This document shows, piece after piece, positions 16,828 to 24,035 of a DNA stretch of 64,000 nucleotides. This stretch comes from Cellulomonas sp. URHE0023 (GTDB lineage Bacteria > Actinomycetota > Actinomycetes > Actinomycetales > Cellulomonadaceae): assembly GCF_000688475.1 (NCBI RefSeq), contig NZ_JIAN01000006.1:744001-808000 (forward strand). Reading direction: 5' to 3'. Under the pieces are notes generated by a model, which saw only the letters and a program-made list of their open reading frames with translations, did no database searches and was not told the origin of the DNA. Made by a program: the position numbers and the translations under genes. Numbering within the stretch: the stretch's first letter is position 1; each line of letters opens with the position of its first letter.

Positions 16828-16834
16828 CTCTACG

Positions 16835-16907
16835 TACCCCCGACCGGATTCGAACCGGCGCTACCGCCGTGAGAGGGCGGCGTGCTAGGCCGCTACACAA
16901 CGGGGGC
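16835..16907 (-). tRNA. tRNA-Glu (anticodon CTC)
   Basis: All arms can be folded: acceptor GCCCCCG with CGGGGGT, D-arm closed by GTG/CAC, anticodon stem CCGCC/GGCGG with loop CTCTCAC (anticodon CTC), and T-arm with GGTTCGAATCC. The first acceptor pair is G1-U72. The CCA end is not encoded. A strong terminator follows, and tRNA-Gln is upstream on the same strand. Confidence 0.95.
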
Positions 16908-16993
16908 CTATACGCTGCGAGGCCCGAGGGCCTCGCTTGCGATTGAACACTTTACCCGATCCACCACGGTGGACCGAATCAGCGGTGTCAACG

Positions 16994-17065
16994 CTGGGGT
17001 ACCAGGACTCGAACCTAGACTAACTGAACCAGAATCAGTCGTGCTGCCAATTACACCATACCCCA
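16994..17065 (-). tRNA. tRNA-Gln (anticodon CTG)
   Basis: The acceptor stem TGGGGTA/TACCCCA begins with the U1-A72 pair typical of tRNA-Gln. The anticodon stem CTGA/TCAG encloses loop TTCTGGT (anticodon CTG). The T-arm contains GGTTCGAGTCC and the discriminator is G73. CCA is not encoded. It lies about 86 bases upstream of tRNA-Glu and is probably co-transcribed with it. Confidence 0.95.
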
Positions 17066-17229
17066 TGGGGGTATAACGCCCGACCCTCGTCGGTCGCCTG
17101 GCGGGGCGAACCTACGTGCAGCCGGACGTCGTACCGGCGGTGAACACTACCCGGTCGCGGGGACAGGGTCCAACCAGGTGGCCGCACCGTGACGAAGGCC
17201 ACGGCTCCGGACCGAGCCGGACGACCGGC

Positions 17230-17685
17230 TCAGCGCGGTATCGCACCCAGCTCCGACGCGTCGTACCAGAGCAGGTCGCGCTCGTCGAGGCGGTCGATCG
17301 CCGCGTCGTCGCCGGTGATCGCCGCGTCGACGTCGGCACCTACCCCGGGCTCGTCCACGTGCACGCACGCGATGTCCTCGAGGTCGACGGCCCGCAACAG
17401 ATCCATCGCGCTCGGGACCTCGTCGTCGTCGACCAACGCCCGGACGTCCTCCTGCGACACGTCGACCGACACCACGAGCCGCGCGCGGGGGGCGCCGGGC
17501 AGCTCACCGAGCAGGGCGAGCGAGTCGTCGGCGGCCGCGAGCTGCGCCGCGAACTCGAGGCCTTCGTCGTCCTCGTCGGGGAACATCGCCCGAAGAGCCG
17601 GCGTCACGGCATGCACCCGACGCGGCGTCAACGGGCCTGCCGCGGGCTGGATCTGGTCGAGGGACGCGGGGAGGTAGATGCGCAC
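17230..17685 (-). CDS. DUF6912 family protein
   Basis: This 151-residue cytosolic protein begins MRIYLPASLDQIQ and is rich in Asp and Glu (VDVSQEDVRALVDDDEVPSA, DLLWYDASELG at the end). I recognise it as the actinobacterial DUF6912 type, whose function is unknown. There is no signal peptide or membrane segment. It is monocistronic or the distal gene of the CpaE/SAF unit, which ends about 58 bases upstream. The 164 bases between it and tRNA-Gln show no gene. Confidence 0.8.
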   Translation of the reverse strand: MRIYLPASLDQIQPAAGPLTPRRVHAVTPALRAMFPDEDDEGLEFAAQLAAADDSLALLGELPGAPRARLVVSVDVSQEDVRALVDDDEVPSAMDLLRAVDLEDIACVHVDEPGVGADVDAAITGDDAAIDRLDERDLLWYDASELGAIPR

Positions 17686-17743
17686 GCACCCAGTGTGCCC
17701 GTCGCCGGGCCCATCGGTCGGCTCCCGCGCGGCCCGCAGGGTG

Positions 17744-19006
17744 TCAGCCGGCGACGGCCGGCCGCGCCACGGGCGCCAGCATGGAGTCCACCTGCACCGC
17801 GACGGCCGCGAGAGCGCGCCTCGCCGGAGAACCCGGCGCGACCTCGCGCAAGGTGCGCGCCTCCAGCAGTGCTGCGTCGAGCGACGGCCGGTCGTCCGGC
17901 ACGAGGTGCACGTCGGTCACCCCTGCGTACCGCGCGAGGGCCTGCTGGACCGCCTCGCCCGGGTGGGCACCGGCAACCGAGGCACGCACCCGGTTGACCA
18001 TCACGATCCGCGTGCCGCCCAGACCCAGCTCGGTCAGCTCGCTGAGGCCACGCACGAGCCGCTGGACCCCGACCGGGTCCCCCGAGCCGACGACCAGGAC
18101 GACGTCCGCAGCCTCGAGGGCACTGAGGGTCGCGGCATTGCGACTCGGGGCACGGGTGTCGTAGCTCAACAGCTCGTCCTGCTCGAGGTTGAAGCCGCAG
18201 TCGATCACGGTCCACTCGGCCAGCGAGCGCGCCACGCCCCAGACGGACTCGAGCGACGACGACGGCAGCTCCGCCCAGCGGTCGGCGCGCGAGATCCCGG
18301 ACAGCACCCGCAGGTCCGGCGAGATCAGGGGCGTCAGGCGCGCCAGCGTCACCAGGTCGAGGGTGCCCTGTCCCGCCGCCCGGGCAGCGGCGGCGATCCC
18401 CGGTGCCTCGTCGAGCATCCCCACGACCTGCGCGACGCACCCCCCGTACGTGTCGGCATCCACCAGCAGCGTGCGGCGACCCGCAGCAGCCAGCTCCGCG
18501 GCGACGTTCACGGCGACCGTGGTCCGGCCGGGCGCCCCCGTCGGACCCCACACCGCGACGACCAAGCCCGCGGCAGGACGCACGACCGGAGCGTCGTCGG
18601 GCGGCGCCCCGGCAGCCTGGGAGGTGCTCGCGGCGTCAAGGATCGCCAGCGCCTCGCGGACGACCGAGCCGGCCGCATCCTCGTCGTGCGGTTCCATGAC
18701 CACCAGGTCCGCGCCGAGGGCGGCGAGCCGCTCTCCGATCCACGGGCGCGACAGGTCTCCGACGCCGACGACGCGGACCCCGGCCCGGTGCAGAAGGTCC
18801 ACAGCCTCCCTGTCGAGCAGGTCCAGGTCACCAGAGACGACCGCGAGCCTGCCCAGACCCGCCTCGGCTGCTGCGAGCAGCTCCGTGAGGTCGGCACACC
18901 GTCGCGTCACGCTGAGGCGGCCACCCGTGCGCTCGAAAGCCTGCACGATGATCGACTCAGCAGACCCGTGCACCGCGCACAGCACCCCGACCGACACGTC
19001 AGCCAC
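17744..19006 (-). CDS. CpaE-like P-loop protein with altered Walker A
   Basis: This 420-residue protein resembles CpaE/MinD-type ATPases of Tad-pilus and septum-localisation systems. A receiver-like N-terminal domain (about residues 1-120, no Asp pocket recognised) precedes a MinD-like domain. The deviant Walker A, normally KGGxGKT, reads T-G-A-P-G-R-T-T at residues 156-163, so both lysines are missing. The Walker A' segment LLVDADTYGG (180-189) and VIDCG survive. The GTG start at 19006 overlaps the upstream SAF gene by 8 bases, so the two are coupled. ATP binding may persist but normal hydrolysis is doubtful. The frame extends further upstream, but those residues overlap the SAF gene. Confidence 0.82.
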   Translation of the reverse strand: MADVSVGVLCAVHGSAESIIVQAFERTGGRLSVTRRCADLTELLAAAEAGLGRLAVVSGDLDLLDREAVDLLHRAGVRVVGVGDLSRPWIGERLAALGADLVVMEPHDEDAAGSVVREALAILDAASTSQAAGAPPDDAPVVRPAAGLVVAVWGPTGAPGRTTVAVNVAAELAAAGRRTLLVDADTYGGCVAQVVGMLDEAPGIAAAARAAGQGTLDLVTLARLTPLISPDLRVLSGISRADRWAELPSSSLESVWGVARSLAEWTVIDCGFNLEQDELLSYDTRAPSRNAATLSALEAADVVLVVGSGDPVGVQRLVRGLSELTELGLGGTRIVMVNRVRASVAGAHPGEAVQQALARYAGVTDVHLVPDDRPSLDAALLEARTLREVAPGSPARRALAAVAVQVDSMLAPVARPAVAG

Positions 19007-19661
19007 CCGTTCCCGGCACGGGGACGACGTCGAGCGTGCCGTCCGCCGAGAGCGCCGCGAGGATGTCCGGCAGCTGCGCGCTCGGCACGAGCACCTGGAC
19101 CTGAGTCCCCCCACCGACGCTGAACGCACTGTCCGGCGTCGTCACCTCCGAGACGACGAGGTCACGCGCGAGCTGCCGAGGCTCGGCCGGTCCTTCGTTC
19201 TGGCCGGACGCCGGCGTGGGCGTGAACCAGAGGTCCGCCTGCGCGCCGACGGTCACGTCCTTGGACGGCACGTGCTCCAGCGTCACCGACACGGGGCGGA
19301 GGTCGAGATCGCTCGCGTCACCGACCGCCGACGCCGGGACGAGCTCACCGCGGCCGACGACCCGTACGACCACCGCGTCGGTCAGGGCCTCGTCGGCACG
19401 CAGGTAGTGGTCGAGGTTGACGGTGCCCAGGCGGACATCCACGACGACGAGCTGGCTGGCCTCGAGCCGGTCCCCCGGGACCAGCGCGACGCGCGACACG
19501 TACACCGGCACGGTCGCCTGAGCGGTCCGCACCACCCACGAGCCCAGCAGGACGGACGCCGCCACCATGGCGATGCCGGCGAGCAGCCGCGGGTCGCGCC
19601 AGCCGGGTCGGCGCAGCCGAGCCGCGACGGGCGCGGGCAGATCGATGACGCTGGTGTCCAT
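18999..19661 (-). CDS. SAF-domain membrane-anchored protein (CpaB/RcpC-like)
   Basis: The 220-residue protein has one membrane helix at about residues 25-45 (LLAGIAMVAASVLLGSWVV) followed by a SAF domain (VPVYVSRVALVPGDRLEASQLVVVD split, residues 50-75; GRGELVPASAVG near 103). SAF domains of the CpaB/RcpC group occur in Tad pilus and flagellar P-ring chaperone proteins. The ATG at 19661 is followed by MDTSVIDLPAPV. It is coupled to the CpaE-like gene. No pilin, secretin or CpaF ATPase is found nearby, so a full Tad system is not encoded here. Confidence 0.8.
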   Translation of the reverse strand: MDTSVIDLPAPVAARLRRPGWRDPRLLAGIAMVAASVLLGSWVVRTAQATVPVYVSRVALVPGDRLEASQLVVVDVRLGTVNLDHYLRADEALTDAVVVRVVGRGELVPASAVGDASDLDLRPVSVTLEHVPSKDVTVGAQADLWFTPTPASGQNEGPAEPRQLARDLVVSEVTTPDSAFSVGGGTQVQVLVPSAQLPDILAALSADGTLDVVPVPGTGG

Positions 19662-19778
19662 GACTCCCCTGTTCGTCGGCAGACCTGTGCATCCTGCCGT
19701 CCGGACGGCCCCGTGCGGGCGAGAACAGAGCATTGTGGACAAACCGGTTGCTGCGCCGGTGCGTGTCAGACTGCGGTC

Positions 19779-20006
19779 ATGCCTTCGCGGTTCCTGACAC
19801 TCGCGGACGTCACCGAGGTGCTCAACATCTCGGCCCCGCAGGCCTACGCCCTCGTGCGCTCCGGCGACCTGCCGGCGATCCAGATCGGTGGTCGCCTCCA
19901 GTGGCGCATCGAGTCGGACGAGCTCGAGAAGTACATCCAGCGGATGTACGAGGAGACACGAGCGCGCAACTCGTCGGACGCCACCTCCTCCGCCGACGCC
20001 GGCTGA
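19779..20006 (+). CDS. BldC-like helix-turn-helix DNA-binding protein
   Basis: This 75-residue MerR-type single-domain regulator begins MPSRFLTLADVTEVLNIS and continues QAYALVRSGDLPAIQIGGRLQWRI, the recognition helix and wing of the BldC/excisionase family, ending with an acidic-polar tail (NSSDATSSADAG). BldC proteins of streptomycetes control development by cooperative binding to direct repeats. The gene is divergent from the SAF/CpaE unit. The ATG follows CAGACT by 6 bases, so it may be leaderless. Confidence 0.88.
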   Translation: MPSRFLTLADVTEVLNISAPQAYALVRSGDLPAIQIGGRLQWRIESDELEKYIQRMYEETRARNSSDATSSADAG

Positions 20007-20016
20007 GGCACTCGGC

Positions 20017-20538
20017 TCAGGCCTCGTGCACCACGCGTAGCCGCTCGAACGGCACCGACCACGACGCACGTCCCTGAGTGCCGAGCTCGACGACGTCCAG
20101 GTGATCGGCTCCGACCCGGTCGATGCGTCCGATGAGCTCGGACCCGCCGGCTGCGACCCGGACCCCTACCCTGTCGCGCGACAACGCCCGCAGCACCTGA
20201 CCGAGCCCCAACCGGGACTCGACGACGCCGGGGGGCGGCGCCGAGTCGGTCGCGAGACCTTCGACCGCGGCCACCGCCGCGAGCGGAACGAGAGCTCGTC
20301 GTGCCGGTGCGGCCAGCAGCAACCACTCAGGCGCCGCCTCCAGCACTGTCCCGTCGACAGGCTCGCCACCCTCGACCCGGACACGCAGCCGCTGCCCGAC
20401 CGACGCCCGGAGGCGAGCCGAGAGCATCACCGAGCCGCGTTCCGCCCGGGCCAGCTCCGAGACGTCAGCGCGCAGGTCCGCCAGCCGACCCGCCGCGAGC
20501 TGGGCCTCCATGTCCGCGAACAGCTGTTCCCACCGCAT
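20017..20538 (-). CDS. Conserved hypothetical protein next to the BldC-like gene
   Basis: The product has 173 residues from ATG 20538 (MRWEQLFADMEAQLAAGRLAD). An amphipathic helical N-terminus of about 50 residues is followed by beta-rich stretches with repeated small-barrel character (VGQRLRVRVEGGEPVDGTV, DRVGVRVAAGGSELIGRI, DHLDVVELG, SVPFERLRVV). I recognise the pattern as common beside BldC genes in actinobacteria but can assign no function. It converges on the BldC gene with a 10-base gap. No signal peptide is seen. Confidence 0.75.
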   Translation of the reverse strand: MRWEQLFADMEAQLAAGRLADLRADVSELARAERGSVMLSARLRASVGQRLRVRVEGGEPVDGTVLEAAPEWLLLAAPARRALVPLAAVAAVEGLATDSAPPPGVVESRLGLGQVLRALSRDRVGVRVAAGGSELIGRIDRVGADHLDVVELGTQGRASWSVPFERLRVVHEA

Positions 20539-20657
20539 CCGAGAACCGTAGGCGACGCTCGTCGAGCCCGTGGTCAGGCACGTAGCGGGAAGACCTCCGG
20601 GAAGCGGCCTCGGTGTACCGCCAGCTGGGGCTGGTGCTCGTGCGCGGCGCGCGCCGG

Positions 20658-21461
20658 TCAACCGGTGCCGGAACTCAGGCGGATGGCCCGAGCGAGGGTC
20701 GCGTCGAAGGCGGAGGGACTGGTGAGCACCACCCATCGGCACGAGCCTCGCGGCAAGCCGTGCTGTGCCGCGACGGCATCCCGAGCCGCGCGCAGGGACA
20801 GGCGTGCCAGGACCCCGGAGAGCACGAGACCAATGACGGCCACCGCAGCGACGGCCAGCCCGACCGGTGCACCGTCGGCGCCCGCGAAGCCGAGTGCGGT
20901 CGGCACCATCACGGCGAAGACGATGGCGACGACGACCGCACGCGAGAACCGTGCCAGGTGCTGGGCTGCTTCGGGCCCCAACCTCCCCGCCCAGCGAGTC
21001 TCGATCCTCGGGTGGGGCGAGCGCGGGACCGCACTGACCCAGCGGCGCGCCGAAGGAGTCCGCAGGAGCACGAGGGGGCCCGCTCCGGCGCCCCAGACCA
21101 CCACCGCGACGACTGCCGAGGACGGTTCGCGCTCCACCCACGAGGCGATCGCTCCCCACACGGAGACGGCAACGACGATTCCGAACGCCCACCTGAGGCG
21201 CCCGGGGCGCCCCCATCGCCACAGGTCTCTCGCGCCGAGCACGAAGAGCGACCCGAACCCGACCAACGCCATCGTGAGTACCAGAACTCCGCGGGCTGCG
21301 AACTGGTTGCTCACCGCGTCGACGTGGGACCACAGCGCCGGCAGGAGGACGACAGCGGCGCCGGCCACGAGCGCGGCCAGCAGCAGGGCCCACACCACGA
21401 CGGCCCTGATCACGCGTGGTCTGTGACCGGTCCGATCAGGAGGATGCGGGCCCTTCGGCAT
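20658..21461 (-). CDS. Polytopic membrane protein, unknown
   Basis: The protein has 267 residues from ATG 21461 (MPKGPHPPDRTGHRP). Six hydrophobic segments can be seen: two near residues 20-55, a pair near 80-125 and a pair near 160-210. A cytosolic tail includes WVVLTSPSAFDATLARAI. An upstream in-frame ATG at 21503 would add 14 residues of poor quality. I do not recognise a family. It is on the same strand as its unknown neighbours but with gaps of about 90-120 bases. Confidence 0.65.
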   Translation of the reverse strand: MPKGPHPPDRTGHRPRVIRAVVVWALLLAALVAGAAVVLLPALWSHVDAVSNQFAARGVLVLTMALVGFGSLFVLGARDLWRWGRPGRLRWAFGIVVAVSVWGAIASWVEREPSSAVVAVVVWGAGAGPLVLLRTPSARRWVSAVPRSPHPRIETRWAGRLGPEAAQHLARFSRAVVVAIVFAVMVPTALGFAGADGAPVGLAVAAVAVIGLVLSGVLARLSLRAARDAVAAQHGLPRGSCRWVVLTSPSAFDATLARAIRLSSGTG

Positions 21462-21552
21462 GGCCGAGATCCTAGACGGCGGCCGTCGACAGAAGATGCT
21501 CACCTCTTGTGCCGCTCACGGGCGACGGGGAACCGGCGAGGTTGCGAGCAGC

Positions 21553-22260
21553 TCAGTCGCCCGACGCCTCGGAACTTGCATGCGTCGCCGCCTGCCGTGC
21601 ACGGAGGCGCTCTCGCCTGCGTCGCATCACGGCCGGCGTTGCCGTCACACCCACGAACAGCAGCCACGCGCCCAGAAGCTCGGCGAGCAGGATGAACACG
21701 ATGGGTGCGTGGCCGGATTCCGGTCGGGCCACCCACGGCAAGACGATGAAGACCGCCCCGGCAATGCAGTACGTCAGCGTCAGGCCCCAGACCATCGCGT
21801 GCCGGCCACGAACTTTCGGTACGACGCCCGGGAAGTCCCGCTCGAGGTCGGGGGCGTTCCCGATGTAGTTCCTGTCCTCCCACCTCATGCCGGCCGCCTC
21901 GACCGCCGACTTGACGGCTGCTACGGGGTACCACCCCGCGAAGTGCTCCGGCAGCGCCGACCCGGTCTCACCGAAGCCCGACGGGAACGCGCCGAGCACG
22001 GTTCCGGAGATGTCGGTGACCAGGTACCGGTCGATGAGTCCCGGGCTGAACTGGGACGGGAACATCGTTCGGATGTGGGTCACGGTTCTGGCCTGCCCGG
22101 GCTTGTCTCCGACCGCGAGGTCGAACCCGCCCCGCCGGAAGGCGACATAGCTCGGGGCAGCCCAGGTGATCCGTTCTGGCCCCACCGCCAGGGATGTCCC
22201 CTCGTACTGGCGCCGGAGCCACGTCGCATCGAAGCGTCCGACGTTAGGGGTGAGCAGCAC
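21553..22260 (-). CDS. Hypothetical protein with two membrane helices
   Basis: The product has 235 residues from GTG 22260, chosen for its ribosome site (AAGGA, 7 bases upstream); the frame is open much further upstream but that part looks non-coding. The N-terminal two thirds is soluble (LTPNVGRFDATWLRRQYEG, HFAGWYPVAAVKSAVEAAGMRWEDR), followed by two helices near residues 160-185 and 190-212 and a basic tail (MRRRRERLRAR). No family recognised. Base composition is somewhat lower in GC than the neighbours, including its upstream region, so it may be an accessory gene. Confidence 0.6.
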   Translation of the reverse strand: MLLTPNVGRFDATWLRRQYEGTSLAVGPERITWAAPSYVAFRRGGFDLAVGDKPGQARTVTHIRTMFPSQFSPGLIDRYLVTDISGTVLGAFPSGFGETGSALPEHFAGWYPVAAVKSAVEAAGMRWEDRNYIGNAPDLERDFPGVVPKVRGRHAMVWGLTLTYCIAGAVFIVLPWVARPESGHAPIVFILLAELLGAWLLFVGVTATPAVMRRRRERLRARQAATHASSEASGD

Positions 22261-22469
22261 GGCTCCATCCTTTCGCAGAACGCGATGCCTGACCGGCAGG
22301 TTTGCTGGGACAGGGGTCTGCGCACGCCCCCCGCAGCGTGCGAGCGCCCGAGCACGTCCGTGCGACGCCTGCCGAGGTGGCGCCGTTGCGCCGCGCCATC
22401 GCGTCGTGACCGATGCGCAGGTCCGGAGCCATGCGCACTGGACACGAATCGGACAATCAGGTACATCTA

Positions 22470-22518
22470 TGATCCTCAACTGATGCCAAACAGCATCAAA
22501 CGACATGATTGAGGATCA
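22470..22518 (+). promoter_or_regulatory. Nested inverted repeats overlapping the LysM gene ribosome site
   Basis: A perfect 10-base inverted repeat (TGATCCTCAA at 22470-22479, TTGAGGATCA at 22509-22518) encloses a second perfect repeat (TGATGC at 22481-22486, GCATCA at 22493-22498). The 3' outer arm contains the GAGG ribosome site 7 bases before ATG 22522. If transcribed, the stem would hide the ribosome site; as DNA, it looks like a double operator. TATGAT (22468-22473) could be a -10 box overlapping the first arm. Confidence 0.55.
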
Positions 22519-22521
22519 ACC

Positions 22522-23403
22522 ATGGTGACCGACGCTTTGCGCCCGAGCACGACACCCCCACCGGCACAGCCCCGGCCGACGCGGGTGACGACGACGTTCG
22601 GCCTCCTGGTCGCCGCGCTGGTCGGTGCAGGACTGGCCGTCGGGCTCGCGGCGCGGGCGTGGTCACTGGCCGGCGGGTCGTCGTCGCCGTCCGTCGACGC
22701 GCTCGTGGAGATCGCCCTCTGCGGGGTCGGTGCGCTGGTCGCCGCCTGGCTCACCGCATCGGCTCTGGTCGCGCTCTGCTGCCTGGCGATGCGACTGGTG
22801 GGGTCGAGCTGGCGACTCGGAGAGCGGCTCGTGCATCGGTGGGCCCCCGCGGTCGTGCGCCGGTCGCTCGTTCTCGTCGTCGGCGCCACGGTCGGGCTCG
22901 GCGCCGCGACGGGTGCCTCCGCCACGGTCGCCCCGGCACCGAGCCCCTCGCCCAGCACCGTCGCGGTCGCCGCCGAGGACCTCGGCTGGCACGTGACGAC
23001 TCCCGCGGACGGTGCAGCCGGCGACAGCGCGCGCCCGTCGCCCGAACCCAGTGCATCGCCAGCCGCGGAGTCGCACCTCCCTGCGCAGCCCACGCCAGAC
23101 TTGGCACCGGAGGTCATCGCGCCTGCGGACACTGCGGTCGCGGTGCCCGCGCCGGCGCTCATGTCGCCCGCAGCCACCGCACCCACGACCCCTGACCGCG
23201 GACACGTGGTCGTCGCGGCCGGCGACAGCCTCTGGGCCATCGCGGCGAGGCATCTCGGACCCGATGCGACCGACGCCCAGATCGCGGCGTCCTGGCCGCA
23301 GTGGTACGACGCCAACGCGGCCGTGATCGGACCTGACCCGAGCCGGATCGTGCCCGGTCAGGAGCTCACGGCGCCACTGGCGCACGACGGAGCGTCGTCA
23401 TGA
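22522..23403 (+). CDS. Membrane-anchored LysM domain protein
   Basis: This 293-residue protein has three hydrophobic segments (about residues 25-47, 60-90 and 113-135), a long Pro/Ala/Ser-rich linker (about 135-225) and a C-terminal LysM domain (VVVAAGDSLWAIAARHLG to VPGQELTAP, about residues 233-285). LysM binds N-acetylglucosamine in peptidoglycan, so the C-terminus should lie outside the membrane. The stop overlaps the next start (ATGA), so it is coupled to the Rv3235-like gene. The nested repeat upstream suggests specific control. Confidence 0.85.
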   Translation: MVTDALRPSTTPPPAQPRPTRVTTTFGLLVAALVGAGLAVGLAARAWSLAGGSSSPSVDALVEIALCGVGALVAAWLTASALVALCCLAMRLVGSSWRLGERLVHRWAPAVVRRSLVLVVGATVGLGAATGASATVAPAPSPSPSTVAVAAEDLGWHVTTPADGAAGDSARPSPEPSASPAAESHLPAQPTPDLAPEVIAPADTAVAVPAPALMSPAATAPTTPDRGHVVVAAGDSLWAIAARHLGPDATDAQIAASWPQWYDANAAVIGPDPSRIVPGQELTAPLAHDGASS

Positions 23404-23981
23404 CCGCCGTCGCCGTCGAGCTCGCACCATCGAGCGCGGAGGACGCGTTCGCCCTGGTGCACGGCCCGGCGTCGGGTCCCAGGGCCACACCTCGGATCCG
23501 TCTCGTCCCGGCTCCCGCCAAGGCACTCATCCCACGGGCCACAGGTGCCCCGCAACCGGTCGCACCCACGATCACAGCGCGGATCTCCGTCTTGCGTGCC
23601 CTCGAGACGTCAGCCCCGACCGACGACGAGGACGCGCCGAGTGCCGTCCCGTCGGGCAACCCCGCAGCCATCGGCTGTTCGATCGCCCTCGCTGCGCTGG
23701 AGGTCCTCTCAGGCCGCCGGCCGGTCGCGCAGCTCGCCCGCTGGCTCGCCCCGGGCGTCTACGAAGCCGTCCAGGTGCGCAGCGCCCTGACGACGCGCGT
23801 CCTCCGTCCGCGCCAGGAGGTGCGACGACCCGTGGTTCGACGGTTCCGGCTGGTCTCGGTCGTCGCGACGGCGCACGAGGTGACCGTCGTCGCAGACGAC
23901 GGCGGTCGCGTTCGTGCTGTGGCGCTCAGGCTCGAGGCGCACCGCGGCGCCTGGCGCGCATCAGCGCTCGAGATCGGCTGA
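23400..23981 (+). CDS. Rv3235 family protein
   Basis: This 193-residue protein has a disordered N-terminus of about 90 residues and a compact C-terminal domain (ALEVLSGRRPVAQLARWLAPGVYEAV near residue 100, RRFRLVSVVATAHEVTVVADDGGRVRAVALRLE near 150 in parts). It matches the actinobacterial Rv3235-type family found next to secA1 and often with a LysM protein. Function is unknown. It converges on secA with 54 bases between them. Confidence 0.82.
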   Translation: MTAVAVELAPSSAEDAFALVHGPASGPRATPRIRLVPAPAKALIPRATGAPQPVAPTITARISVLRALETSAPTDDEDAPSAVPSGNPAAIGCSIALAALEVLSGRRPVAQLARWLAPGVYEAVQVRSALTTRVLRPRQEVRRPVVRRFRLVSVVATAHEVTVVADDGGRVRAVALRLEAHRGAWRASALEIG

Positions 23982-23990
23982 CGCGGGCGA

Positions 23991-24022
23991 CGGCCCGCCC
24001 ACCCACGAGGGCGGACGGGCCA
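23991..24022. terminator. Imperfect hairpin between convergent Rv3235-like gene and secA
   Basis: GGCCCGCCC and GGGCGGACGGGCC can pair with a bulge around an 8-base loop. It lies between two convergent stops and probably terminates both. Confidence 0.35.
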
Positions 24023-24035
24023 ACGGCTCCCGACG

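Noticed and set aside
16836-16857. tRNA-Glu 3' end as an attachment site with a matching direct repeat
   Set aside because: No second copy of the 3' end sequence was seen around 3.9-5.0 kb or elsewhere in the cluster, and no integrase gene is present.
16835-16907. G1-U72 acceptor pair in tRNA-Glu as a sign of a pseudogene
   Set aside because: All other arms are intact, a strong terminator follows, and I believe this wobble pair occurs in other actinobacterial tRNA-Glu genes.
17066-17229. Possible small gene between tRNA-Gln and DUF6912
   Set aside because: No frame with a credible start and codon pattern was found. An AT-rich patch near 17071-17076 may belong to the tRNA promoter, but no clear -35/-10 pair could be fixed.
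17744-20006. Complete Tad pilus locus
   Set aside because: Only CpaE-like and SAF (CpaB-like) proteins are present. No CpaF ATPase, TadB/C, prepilin or prepilin peptidase is found in the window.
22261-22521. Cyclic di-AMP (ydaO type) riboswitch upstream of the LysM gene
   Set aside because: Such elements precede many actinobacterial LysM/NlpC genes, but the region lacks the conserved core and is instead a simple nested inverted repeat.
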